The notes: a model not told the origin generated them from the letters alone. A DNA stretch of 11,830 nt from Bacilli bacterium (GCA_016302065.1 JAEDOI010000029.1:1-11830), one strand, 5' to 3'; numbered from the stretch's first letter, positions 1 to 6,318 are shown. Numbers and translations: made by a program.

Positions 1-612
1 AAAAGAGGAAAAGATGCACACAAGAGAGATGATCAAGCTCTTTTTGGAATTGTTCAAGGTGGAGACTTTGAAGATTTAAGAAAAATGTGTGCTGAAGAGT
101 TAGTGAAAATGGATTTTGATGGATATTCAATTGGAGGAACTAGCATTGGAGAACCAAAAGAAGTATGTTTTAGAATGATTGATTATGCTATTAAATATCT
201 TCCTTTTGATAAACCAAGATATTTAATGGGTGTAGGAAGTCTTGATTATATTCTTGAAGGGATTGGTAAAGGAATCGATATGATGGATTGTGTTTTACCA
301 ACGCGTATTGCTAGACATGGTACATGTATGACTCACGAAGGAAGAGTTAATATTAGAAAAGAATGTTATAAAGAAGACTTTACACCTTTAGATAAAGAAT
401 GTGATTGTTATACTTGTAAAAATTATACTAAAGCTTATTTAAGACACCTTTATGTAAGTGATGAAGCTCTTGGTGCTCATTTATTAAGTATTCATAATAT
501 TAGATTTTTAATTAGTATTGTAGACGGTGCAAGAGAGGCAATTAAAGAAGATAGATTTAATGAATATAAAGATGAAGTGCTCAAAAAATATGGAGATAAA
601 AGAGGTTTTTAG
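1..612 (+). CDS. tgt: tRNA-guanine transglycosylase (partial, 5' end outside window)
   Basis: Tgt exchanges guanine-34 of tRNAs with GUN anticodons (Asp, Asn, His, Tyr) for the queuosine precursor preQ1. The reading frame is open from base 1, so the N-terminal part lies upstream; 203 codons are present. Visible signatures are QALFGIVQGG, DGYSIGG followed by GEPKE, LMGVG, and DMMDCVLPTR. The Asp at 286-288 matches the catalytic nucleophile (Asp280 in Zymomonas). A CxCxxC plus a His in SIHN form the structural zinc site, and their spacing to the Asp (38 and 69 residues) equals that of the Zymomonas enzyme. The fragment therefore looks intact and functional. It is the first visible gene of a queuosine operon and stops two bases before queA. 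Whether the base used is preQ1 or salvaged queuine cannot be read here, but queA and queH downstream favour preQ1. Confidence 0.97.
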   Translation, partial: KRGKDAHKRDDQALFGIVQGGDFEDLRKMCAEELVKMDFDGYSIGGTSIGEPKEVCFRMIDYAIKYLPFDKPRYLMGVGSLDYILEGIGKGIDMMDCVLPTRIARHGTCMTHEGRVNIRKECYKEDFTPLDKECDCYTCKNYTKAYLRHLYVSDEALGAHLLSIHNIRFLISIVDGAREAIKEDRFNEYKDEVLKKYGDKRGF

Positions 613-614
613 TT

Positions 615-1655
615 ATGGATATTGAATTATTTAATTATAATTTACCAGAAGAATTAATTGCACAAGAGCCATCAAAAAAAAGAGATAATTGTAGACTTCT
701 TTTTGTTAATAAAGATACTTTAGAATATAAAGATTCTTTCTTTTATGATATTAAAAACTATTTTAAAAAAGGTGATGTTTTAGTAAGAAATAATACTAAA
801 GTTATTCCAGCAAGATTGTTTGCTATTAAAGAAAAAACTGAGGCACACGTTGAAGTTTTACTTTTAAAAGATTGTGGAGATGATGTTTGGGAATGCCTTT
901 GTGGCAATGCTAAAGCCATTAAAGTTGGAACTAGATTACATTTTAAAGATGACATTTTAATAGCTGAATGTAAAGAGGTTAAAGATGAAGGAATTAGAAT
1001 GTTAAAATTCTTTTATAAAGGAATATTTTTAGAAGAATTAGATAAAATTGGTATTATGCCTCTTCCTCCTTATATTCATAAAGCAGTTGATGATAATAAT
1101 AAGTATCAAACGGTATATGCTAAAAATAGTGGAAGTAGCGCAGCTCCTACAGCAGGATTTCATTTCACTAATGAGTTATTAGATGAATTAAAAGAAATGG
1201 GTGTTGAAATACTTGATATTACTCTTTCAATTGGATTAGGTACATTTAGACCAGTTAAAGTAAATGATACTAAAGATCATAAGATGCATTATGAAGAATA
1301 TGAAATTAGTGAAGAAGTAGCAGAAAGACTAAATTTAGCTAAAAAAGAAAATAGAAGGATTATTGCAGTTGGTACAACTGTCGTTAGAACATTAGAAGCA
1401 AATGTATCTAAATATAATGAATTTAAAGCTGAAAAAGCTTCTACTAATATCTTTATAACTCCAGGATATACTTTTAAAGCAATTGATTGTTTAATTACTA
1501 ATTTCCATCTTCCTAAATCTACTCTTATTATGTTAGTTAGTGCTTTTATTGGAAGAGAATTTACTTTATCTTTGTATAATCATGCTGTAAAAGAAAAATA
1601 TATGTTCTTTAGTTTTGGAGATGCAATGTTTATTTATGGATCAAAAAAGAACTGA
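615..1655 (+). CDS. queA: S-adenosylmethionine:tRNA ribosyltransferase-isomerase
   Basis: QueA transfers and isomerises the ribose of S-adenosylmethionine onto preQ1 in tRNA, giving epoxyqueuosine. The 346 residues are a normal family length. Family motifs run in order: PEELIAQEP near residue 10, a VRNNTKVIPARL stretch near 57, GIMPLPPYIH, YQTVYAKN followed by GSSAAPTAGFHFT (the usual motif has Leu in place of this Phe), GLGTFRPV, RRIIAVGTTVVRTLE, TNIFITPGY, LITNFHLPKSTLIMLVSAF and a C-terminal FFSFGDAMFI. The ATG is preceded by AAAGAGG ending nine bases upstream, inside the end of tgt, and the gap to tgt is two bases, so translation is probably coupled. The gene ends in TGA, which supports the standard genetic code. 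The 3' end overlaps queH. Confidence 0.97.
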   Translation: MDIELFNYNLPEELIAQEPSKKRDNCRLLFVNKDTLEYKDSFFYDIKNYFKKGDVLVRNNTKVIPARLFAIKEKTEAHVEVLLLKDCGDDVWECLCGNAKAIKVGTRLHFKDDILIAECKEVKDEGIRMLKFFYKGIFLEELDKIGIMPLPPYIHKAVDDNNKYQTVYAKNSGSSAAPTAGFHFTNELLDELKEMGVEILDITLSIGLGTFRPVKVNDTKDHKMHYEEYEISEEVAERLNLAKKENRRIIAVGTTVVRTLEANVSKYNEFKAEKASTNIFITPGYTFKAIDCLITNFHLPKSTLIMLVSAFIGREFTLSLYNHAVKEKYMFFSFGDAMFIYGSKKN

Positions 1656-2301
1656 TTATTTTAAAGTTGGAGCTAAGCAATATAAAGAAATAAGAAATGA
1701 ATATAAAGATGGTAAATTACCATCTTTATTATTACATGTTTGTTGTGGTGCTTGTTCTTGTTTTCCACTTGTTTATCTTATTGATTTATTTGATATTACT
1801 ATATATTTTTCAAATTCTAATATTAATACATTAGAAGAATTTAATAAGAGATTAGATGCATTAAAACATTATGTTTTAATGCTAAATAATAAGTTTAATA
1901 CTAATATTAAAATAATAGTAGATGAATATAAACATAAAGAATTTTTACCACTTATTTCCCCTTATAAAAATGAAAAAGAGATGGGAAAACGTTGTGAAAT
2001 TTGCATAAAAGAAAGAATGAACTCATTATTTTTATATGCATTAAATAATAATTATAAATATGTTTCTACAACAATGACTGTATCAAGAAATAAGAATAGT
2101 AATTATATTAATATAGTTGGAGATGAATTATCTAATATTTATAACAATAAGGTTATCTTTTTCCATACCGATTTTAAAAAGAATAATGGCCAAGATATAG
2201 GAGTAGAAATATCAAAAAAATATAATGTTTATAGACAAGATTATTGTGGATGTGAATATTCTTTATTTAATAAAAGTGATAAAAACTATATAAAATCCTA
2301 G
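1636..2301 (+). CDS. queH: epoxyqueuosine reductase QueH
   Basis: QueH (formerly DUF208) reduces epoxyqueuosine in tRNA to queuosine, the last step of the pathway. It is a non-homologous alternative to the cobalamin-dependent QueG. With the 1636 start the protein has 221 residues. All family cysteine motifs are present: HVCCGAC at 34-40, GKRCEIC at 117-123 and YRQDYCGC at 199-206, together with the SNSNI..EEFNKR segment, TTMTVSRNKN and the HTDFKKNNG segment. These cysteines are the expected metal/Fe-S ligands of the family. The start is uncertain. In-frame TTG 1615 and ATG 1621 also exist, but the GGAG at 1617-1620 touches ATG 1621 and lies 15 bases from ATG 1636, so no choice has ideal spacing; coupling to queA, which it overlaps by 20 bases, is likely. 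The stop is six bases from the end of the convergent gene. Confidence 0.95.
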   Translation: MDQKRTDYFKVGAKQYKEIRNEYKDGKLPSLLLHVCCGACSCFPLVYLIDLFDITIYFSNSNINTLEEFNKRLDALKHYVLMLNNKFNTNIKIIVDEYKHKEFLPLISPYKNEKEMGKRCEICIKERMNSLFLYALNNNYKYVSTTMTVSRNKNSNYINIVGDELSNIYNNKVIFFHTDFKKNNGQDIGVEISKKYNVYRQDYCGCEYSLFNKSDKNYIKS

Positions 2302-2307
2302 TTATTT

Positions 2308-2751
2308 TTAAATTTTATTCATTATTTTAGTTCTTTTTTCTTCGTATTCTTCTTTTGATATTATTCCTTCATCATAAAGACTTCTTAACTTAATAAGTTT
2401 TTCTAAATTGGTGGAATCAACACTATTTAATTCTTTAATTTCTTTTTTACTATTTCTTGAATTAAAGCCATAATTGCTTTTAGACATATAAATAAAATAT
2501 GATATTCCTCCAACTATAAAGCCAAATAAAATTCCTAATATACCTATTGTGATTTTGCTTTTATTTTCTGTTATAGATTTAATTAGTAATATTAAAGTAA
2601 GAATTGATAATAATGAACATAAAAAGAATAGCACTCCAAAGGTATGACCAATATCACCTTTAAGAGAAAACATATAGATTGAAAGCGATATTGAAAGTAA
2701 AAAGTTAACAATACAACCCAAATAACAAGCGACTATAATTAGTTTTTTCAT
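2308..2751 (-). CDS. small membrane protein with C-terminal SHOCT motif
   Basis: A 147-residue protein of unknown role. It has three predicted membrane segments (about residues 3-28, 36-58 and 67-89), a polar linker rich in Ser, Asn and Lys, and a C-terminal stretch at about 115-146 (LEKLIKLRSLYDEGIISKEE and following) that is a clear SHOCT motif (short C-terminal domain: a helical pair with the G-I-I/L-[ST]-x-E-E-[FY] core). SHOCT units sit at the ends of many unrelated bacterial membrane proteins and are thought to mediate oligomerisation or peptide binding; they do not give a specific function. The N-terminal hydrophobic stretch has Cys13 but no convincing lipobox. The start ATG has no Shine-Dalgarno and may be read from a leaderless mRNA. 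The gene is transcribed alone, convergent with queH and divergent from eno. Confidence 0.8.
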   Translation of the reverse strand: MKKLIIVACYLGCIVNFLLSISLSIYMFSLKGDIGHTFGVLFFLCSLLSILTLILLIKSITENKSKITIGILGILFGFIVGGISYFIYMSKSNYGFNSRNSKKEIKELNSVDSTNLEKLIKLRSLYDEGIISKEEYEEKRTKIMNKI

Positions 2752-2757
2752 GTTAAT

Positions 2758-2763
2758 ATTTTA
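2758..2763 (-). promoter_or_regulatory. -10-like element directly upstream of the SHOCT gene
   Basis: On the minus strand TAAAAT (five of six matches to TATAAT) is followed by six bases and then the ATG at 2751. Transcription would then begin at the A of the start codon, giving a leaderless mRNA, which fits the lack of any Shine-Dalgarno. A TTAAAA -35 candidate (four of six) lies 17 bases upstream at 2786-2781. The assignment rests on position and on the same arrangement at two other genes in the window. Confidence 0.4.
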
Positions 2764-2795
2764 ACTTTTAAAAGATATTTTTTTAATGTGTCATT

Positions 2796-2824
2796 ATTAA
2801 TCAGAAAATACCATAATTTGTCAA
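2796..2824 (-). promoter_or_regulatory. alternative promoter for the SHOCT gene
   Basis: A perfect TTGACA (minus strand, 2824-2819) is followed after 17 bases by ATTAAT (2801-2796, four of six), or after 19 bases by TAATAA. It would give a leader of roughly 40 bases with no Shine-Dalgarno. It competes with the leaderless option nearer the gene; both could be used. Confidence 0.35.
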
Positions 2825-2915
2825 ATTTATTTGTTTTTTTAAATATGTTTAGTCAAATAAGAAATTAAATATTTTTTTATTTTTATAGATTTATTATTAA
2901 AAATAATAAAAATGA

Positions 2916-2944
2916 TTAACTATTGATAAATAATTTAATATAAT
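2916..2944 (+). promoter_or_regulatory. enolase promoter
   Basis: A perfect -10 TATAAT (2939-2944) lies 17 bases downstream of TTAACT (2916-2921, four of six to TTGACA). The predicted start near 2951 leaves a leader of about 23 bases that carries the AAAAAGGAG Shine-Dalgarno at 2956-2964, nine bases before the ATG. Confidence 0.6.
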
Positions 2945-2973
2945 TAAATTGTTTGAAAAAGGAGAACAAGTAA

Positions 2974-4278
2974 ATGATTGAAATTACAGATGTTTATGCT
3001 CGTGAAGTATTAGACTCCAGAGGTAATCCAACTGTCGAGGTTGAAGTTACTTTAGCAGATGGAACAAGAGGTAGAGCTATCGTACCTAGTGGAGCTTCAA
3101 CAGGAGAAAGTGAAGCTTTAGAATTAAGAGATGGCGATAAAAAAAGATATTTAGGAAAAGGCGTTTTAAAGGCTGTCCAAAATGTAAATGAAAAGATTGC
3201 TCCTGAAATTATTGGAATGGATGCAGATGATCAAGTAGGTATCGATAAAGCCTTATTAGCTCTTGATGGAACCCCATTTAAAAAGAATCTTGGTGCTAAT
3301 GCTATGTTAGGTGTTTCTTTAGCAGTTGCTAGAGCCGCAAGTGAATTTTATGGAATGCCATTATATAAATATTTAGGTGGAGTTAATGCAAAAGTTTTAC
3401 CAACTCCTATGATGAATGTTGTTAATGGTGGTGCTCATGCTGATTCAACAGTTGATTTCCAAGAATTCTTTATTATTCCTGCAGGATTTACAACATTTAA
3501 AGAAGCTTTAAGAGCTGGTGTTGAAACATTCCATGCTTTAAAGAGTGTTTTAAAAGCTAAGGGATATGAAACTGGTGTTGGTGATGAAGGTGGATTTGCT
3601 CCAAGTTGTAGAGAAGGAAATACTGAACCTCTTGAATTAATTATGGAAGCTATTACCAAAGCAGGATATATTCCAGGAAAACAAATTTTCTTAGGAATGG
3701 ATGTTGCTAGTAGTGAATTCTATGATCCAGAAACAAAACTTTACACATTAAAGAAATCAGGACAAGGAACCAAAACAAGTGCTGAGTTAATTGCTTGGTA
3801 TAAAGAAATGTGTGAAAAATATCCAATTATTACAATCGAAGATGGTTTAGCAGAATCTGATTGGGAAGGTTGGAAAGAATTAACCAAAGAACTTGGTGAT
3901 AAGATTCAATTAGTTGGTGACGATTTATTTGTTACAAATGTTGCTTTCTTAAAGAAAGGTATTGTTAATCATGTTGCTAACTCAATTTTAATTAAAGTTA
4001 ACCAAATCGGAACTTTAACCGAAACACTTGATGCTATTAGATTAGCTCAAACAAATGGTTATACATGTATGGTTAGCCATAGATCTGGTGAAACAGAAGA
4101 TACAACAATTGCTGATTTAAGTGTTGCTGTTAATGCTGGACAAATTAAAACTGGTTCTGCTTCAAGAACAGATAGAATGGCAAAATATAATCAATTATTA
4201 AGAATTGAAGATGAACTTGGAGATGAAGCTGAATTCCTTGGCTTAAAAGCTTTCAAGAGATACCAATTCGAAGATTAA
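2974..4278 (+). CDS. eno: enolase (phosphopyruvate hydratase)
   Basis: Glycolytic enzyme converting 2-phosphoglycerate to phosphoenolpyruvate in the cytoplasm, magnesium dependent. The 434 residues match the family length. The active site is complete: S42-T43 in the GASTGESE loop, H155 and E164 (GGAHAD, FQEF), E205 in GDEGGFAP, metal ligands D243, E289 and D316, catalytic K341 in IKVNQIGTL, H369-R370-S371 in the SHRSGE segment, and K392 in IKTGS. One small deviation is Ser158 after GGAHAD, where Asn is usual. The start is fixed by a strong Shine-Dalgarno nine bases upstream and by the family N-terminus (ITDVYAREVLDSRGNPTVEVEV). Codons use more C-ending forms than neighbouring genes, as expected of a highly expressed gene. 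Its own promoter and terminator make it a single-gene transcript, unlike the common gapA-pgk-tpi-gpm-eno cluster. Confidence 0.99.
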   Translation: MIEITDVYAREVLDSRGNPTVEVEVTLADGTRGRAIVPSGASTGESEALELRDGDKKRYLGKGVLKAVQNVNEKIAPEIIGMDADDQVGIDKALLALDGTPFKKNLGANAMLGVSLAVARAASEFYGMPLYKYLGGVNAKVLPTPMMNVVNGGAHADSTVDFQEFFIIPAGFTTFKEALRAGVETFHALKSVLKAKGYETGVGDEGGFAPSCREGNTEPLELIMEAITKAGYIPGKQIFLGMDVASSEFYDPETKLYTLKKSGQGTKTSAELIAWYKEMCEKYPIITIEDGLAESDWEGWKELTKELGDKIQLVGDDLFVTNVAFLKKGIVNHVANSILIKVNQIGTLTETLDAIRLAQTNGYTCMVSHRSGETEDTTIADLSVAVNAGQIKTGSASRTDRMAKYNQLLRIEDELGDEAEFLGLKAFKRYQFED

Positions 4279-4301
4279 TTGGTAAATCAATATTAAATTT
4301 T

Positions 4302-4330
4302 AAAAAATAGGGGGGGAAACCTCCTTTTTT
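4302..4330 (+). terminator. intrinsic terminator of eno
   Basis: A run of seven G (4310-4316) pairs with CCTCC (4320-4324), including one G-U pair, around a short GGAAA loop. A4309 pairs with T4325, and five A-T pairs extend the stem after a bulged T. The T run 4325-4330 follows the GC core directly. It lies 24 bases after the eno stop. Confidence 0.75.
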
Positions 4331-4487
4331 AATTATTAAATTCATATTAAATTTTTTTATCAATAAAAAATCTCTAGCATAATTTTTTTATATAAATTAT
4401 TTTCCAAAAAATATATTATTTCCCATATATTTTTCTTTATTTAATTAAAAAAGAAGATGATTTAACAACTATTTTTGTAAATTGAAG
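4331..4487. other. AT-rich spacer without a gene
   Basis: Between the eno terminator and the next promoter region I see no start codon with a credible ribosome site, no RNA-gene fold and no repeat beyond short A/T runs. The whole gene-free stretch (4279-4573) thus holds a terminator, this spacer, a pair of direct repeats and a promoter. Confidence 0.6.
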
Positions 4488-4504
4488 TTGTCAACAATTG
4501 TCAA
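4488..4504. repeat. tandem TTGTCAA heptamer, one helical turn apart
   Basis: TTGTCAA occurs at 4488-4494 and again at 4498-4504, so corresponding bases are ten apart and face the same side of the helix. The pair ends seven bases before the -35 of the next promoter, a usual place for a regulator site. The core GTCAA-N5-GTCAA has the spacing of the CtsR heat-shock operator (GGTCAAA-NAN-RGTCAAA) but only five of seven matches per half, so a CtsR assignment is speculative. Confidence 0.4.
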
Positions 4505-4511
4505 TTTAAAC

Positions 4512-4540
4512 TTGCCCTAGTGAGGGGTTTAATATATCAT
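4512..4540 (+). promoter_or_regulatory. promoter of the DUF4234-like gene, with a GC-rich dyad in the spacer
   Basis: TTGCCC (4512-4517) and TATCAT (4535-4540, five of six) are 17 bases apart. The predicted start near 4547 leaves a leader of about 27 bases containing AAAAGGAG at about 4558-4565. The -35 and spacer include CCCT-AGTG-AGGG (4515-4526), a short inverted repeat and the only GC-rich patch in the intergenic region. It could be an operator. Confidence 0.5.
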
Positions 4541-4573
4541 GAAAATATATGAGATTTCAAAAGGAGAGATAAT

Positions 4574-5092
4574 ATGGAAGAAAAAGAAGTCACATTAGAT
4601 CCTAAAACTGGATCACCACGTTGGGAAGAGCATGCTACTGCTGAAGGAAAACATTTAGATGCTAAAGGTGCTGAAGTTGTTCAACACAAGAGCACAAAAG
4701 TTAGCACTGTAAAAATGATTTTACTTAGCATGATTACTCTTGGAATTTATGCACTTGTAAAAATGTGTGGTATTGTTAAAGAACTTAATGCTGTTAGATT
4801 AGCTCATGGAGAAACAAAGAAATCCATGAATCCAATTGTCGTTATTTTATTAAGTGTTCCTACAATTGGAATTGTACCACTTGTTTGGATGACAAGACTT
4901 TGTAAGAGATTAAACGCTGAAGCTCAATATCGTGATATTAAGAAACCAGTAAAAGCTTCAACATTCTGGCTTTTCGGTGTTTTATTATGTGAAACAATCG
5001 TTTGCCCAATTATTTTCTTAAGTAAATTATTAAAAACATCAAACGCTATTCAAAACCACCACAATACATACGGTGATTTAAAAACTTTATAA
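4574..5092 (+). CDS. three-repeat membrane protein, DUF4234-like
   Basis: A 172-residue protein with a hydrophilic N-terminus of about 43 residues and three hydrophobic segments (about 45-68, 87-109 and 130-153). Each segment ends in a basic patch: VKELNA, CKRLNA and LKTSNA. The Asn-Ala pairs at 72, 114 and 157 show a period of 42-43 residues. Repeats 1 and 2 also share a T-x-G-I motif 17 residues before the Asn (T55, T97), and repeats 2 and 3 share a Pro 12 residues before it (P102, P145). The LLSMITLGIYALVK segment resembles DUF4234, a family of unknown function. There is no signal peptide or lipobox. The AAAGGAG is strong, C-ending codons (ttc, aac, cac, tac, atc) are frequent as in eno, and a perfect terminator follows, so expression is probably high and single-gene. 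Function unknown. Confidence 0.75.
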   Translation: MEEKEVTLDPKTGSPRWEEHATAEGKHLDAKGAEVVQHKSTKVSTVKMILLSMITLGIYALVKMCGIVKELNAVRLAHGETKKSMNPIVVILLSVPTIGIVPLVWMTRLCKRLNAEAQYRDIKKPVKASTFWLFGVLLCETIVCPIIFLSKLLKTSNAIQNHHNTYGDLKTL

Positions 5093-5114
5093 TTAAATAA
5101 TTTTGTATAATATA

Positions 5115-5140
5115 GCCTCCTAATTAATTAGGAGGTTTTT
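5115..5140 (+). terminator. intrinsic terminator after the DUF4234-like gene
   Basis: A perfect 20-base palindrome at 5116-5135 (arms CCTCCTAATT and AATTAGGAGG) is followed by five T. On the plus strand it is a textbook terminator 23 bases after the stop. Read from the minus strand the same hairpin lies just beyond the end of the lipoprotein gene but is followed by CTATATTATAC rather than a T run, so termination there would be weaker. Confidence 0.9.
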
Positions 5141-5144
5141 AATT

Positions 5145-5969
5145 TTATTCAATTGTATTAATAGTTAAATTTCCACTTATTGAATCAGCTTTTATTTTAT
5201 GATTATCTTCTTTATAAATATAATTTCCATTAGTTTTTAAATATTCAACGTTTGAAGTAAATGTTCCACTGATAGTTGAAAAACTTGCCTTATAGCCATA
5301 ACTAGAAGAAATGTTGTAAATTGTATCACCACTAATTGTATTAAATACATTATTAGAAGTAGAAGAATAATTTGTTACATTGGAATTGCCAGATGTAGAA
5401 TTCATTATAATTTCCTTCATTTTTCCATCTATATGTAAATCTCCACTAACTGAGCTAAAAGTTAATCTATCTACATTTAAGTTTTTTCCTCTAAAATTAC
5501 TAGATGTAGAAGCAGCATTTATGTTTTTAATATTTTTAAATGATGTTTCAATATTTCCTTGAATTGTAGCAATATTTAAATTATCCAAATTATAATCATT
5601 AGATAAAGAAATATGTAAATCTTTTCTAAAATCATTTATTTCATAATCTCCAGGATATCCAAATTGAATATTTAATGCATTTGAATCAATAAATGACCTT
5701 ACAACTAATTTATTAGTAATGTCTTTTCCTTTTGTTATTTCTTCCTTAATTTCAATAGTACTTGTTTGATTTTCATTAGAAATAACATAAATATTTCCGG
5801 CAACCCAGTTAATATTTAATGTAGTAATGTTATTATTAATTGTTCTATTACCATCAATATAGTGTGAAGAATCTTCATAATTAATTGTTGTTTTTCCTAA
5901 GTGAGTATAGGTGCAACTGCATAATAAAATAGAAGAAATTGATATAATAATTTGTTTAGTTAGTTTCAT
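5145..5969 (-). CDS. DUF4097-type beta-repeat lipoprotein
   Basis: A 274-residue predicted lipoprotein anchored on the outer face of the membrane. The N-terminus MKLTKQ, a hydrophobic core and L16-C-S-C19 form a lipobox with C19 as the lipidated residue. The rest is a ladder of short beta-strand repeats with an S-x-S-G-[DN] turn: TIQGN 135-139, SSVSGD 172-177, STSGN 191-195, TISGD 211-215, STISGT 231-236 and SISGN 263-267. This is typical of DUF4097/putative-adhesin beta-helix proteins, which in Bacillota include LiaG-like envelope-stress proteins. I chose ATG 5969 over an upstream in-frame TTG at 5981 because GGAG lies a proper six to seven bases before it. The start overlaps the end of the upstream 106-codon gene by 14 bases, so the two are translationally coupled. 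Ligand and function are unknown. Confidence 0.8.
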   Translation of the reverse strand: MKLTKQIIISISSILLCSCTYTHLGKTTINYEDSSHYIDGNRTINNNITTLNINWVAGNIYVISNENQTSTIEIKEEITKGKDITNKLVVRSFIDSNALNIQFGYPGDYEINDFRKDLHISLSNDYNLDNLNIATIQGNIETSFKNIKNINAASTSSNFRGKNLNVDRLTFSSVSGDLHIDGKMKEIIMNSTSGNSNVTNYSSTSNNVFNTISGDTIYNISSSYGYKASFSTISGTFTSNVEYLKTNGNYIYKEDNHKIKADSISGNLTINTIE

Positions 5970-6276
5970 AGTTTTCTCCAATTAATTCATAATTTAACAA
6001 TTCTTTTTTATATTGTTTTATAAATTCTTTTGATGAAATTAATTTATTTTCGATAATTAATTCATCTATTGCTAAATATCCATTATTTACTTTAATTATT
6101 ATTTCATTATTTAATATTGATTGAACTCCTCCATTGTTTAAGAATTGCAAAGTTATTGGACCATTATAAGCATGAAATTTTGTAAAGATAAGCAAAGTAT
6201 TTTTAAAATAACAACCTCTAAAGGTTAAGTCGTTAAAATCAAAATCAATATTAAAATTAATTAGTTTATAATGCAT
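5956..6276 (-). CDS. 106-residue protein, possible stand-alone formyltransferase C-terminal-like domain
   Basis: A small soluble protein I do not firmly recognise. The first half (1-55) is rich in Phe, Asn and Asp. Residues 58-88, which read NEIIIKVNNGYLAIDELIIE then NKLISSKEF, resemble the end of methionyl-tRNA formyltransferase and sugar formyltransferases, where the pattern is I.V..G.L.I.ELQ..GKK.M...EF. No formyltransferase catalytic domain is present (no N, HxSLLP or D motif), so if the resemblance is real this is a lone accessory or binding domain. It has no signal peptide or membrane segment. The ATG has no Shine-Dalgarno; TATAAT lies six bases upstream, suggesting a leaderless start. 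Its 3' end carries the ribosome site of the lipoprotein gene and overlaps it by 14 bases, so the pair is one unit. Alternative: an unrelated small beta protein specific to this lineage. Confidence 0.5.
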   Translation of the reverse strand: MHYKLINFNIDFDFNDLTFRGCYFKNTLLIFTKFHAYNGPITLQFLNNGGVQSILNNEIIIKVNNGYLAIDELIIENKLISSKEFIKQYKKELLNYELIGENYETN

Positions 6277-6282
6277 GCATTG

Positions 6283-6288
6283 ATTATA
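6283..6288 (-). promoter_or_regulatory. consensus -10 six bases before the 106-codon gene
   Basis: On the minus strand a perfect TATAAT is followed by CAATGC and the ATG at 6276, so the first transcribed base is predicted at or next to the A of the start codon. No good -35 is seen at 16-18 bases. It would let the lipoprotein pair be transcribed independently of the upstream glycosidase gene, which ends 42 bases earlier. Confidence 0.5.
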
Positions 6289-6318
6289 ATAAATTGTTGA
6301 AAGTTAATATAGTATATT

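Noticed and set aside
758..955. Minus-strand open frame of 65 codons
   Set aside because: Lies wholly inside queA, has no ribosome site and no recognisable product; it is a shadow of queA coding bias.
1615..1635. Upstream starts for queH at TTG 1615 or ATG 1621
   Set aside because: TTG is a weak start and ATG 1621 directly abuts the only GGAG; the extra residues match queA coding sequence in another frame rather than QueH.
3435..3659. Minus-strand open frame of 74 codons
   Set aside because: Lies inside eno opposite highly conserved active-site codons; no independent support.
4488..4504. A genuine CtsR operator
   Set aside because: The period is right but both halves differ from GGTCAAA/AGTCAAA at two positions, and the downstream gene is not a known CtsR target; kept only as an unassigned direct repeat.
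4539..4598. 19-codon open frame beginning ATGAAAATATATGAG
   Set aside because: It starts on the predicted -10, has no proper ribosome site, and overlaps the Shine-Dalgarno and start of the DUF4234-like gene; no sign it is translated.
5380..5562. Plus-strand open frame of 60 codons
   Set aside because: Antisense to the repeat region of the DUF4097 lipoprotein, with no promoter or Shine-Dalgarno.
5970..5981. TTG start giving four extra residues on the DUF4097 lipoprotein
   Set aside because: The TTG overlaps the GGAG that properly serves the ATG at 5969, and the signal peptide begins naturally at MKLTKQ.
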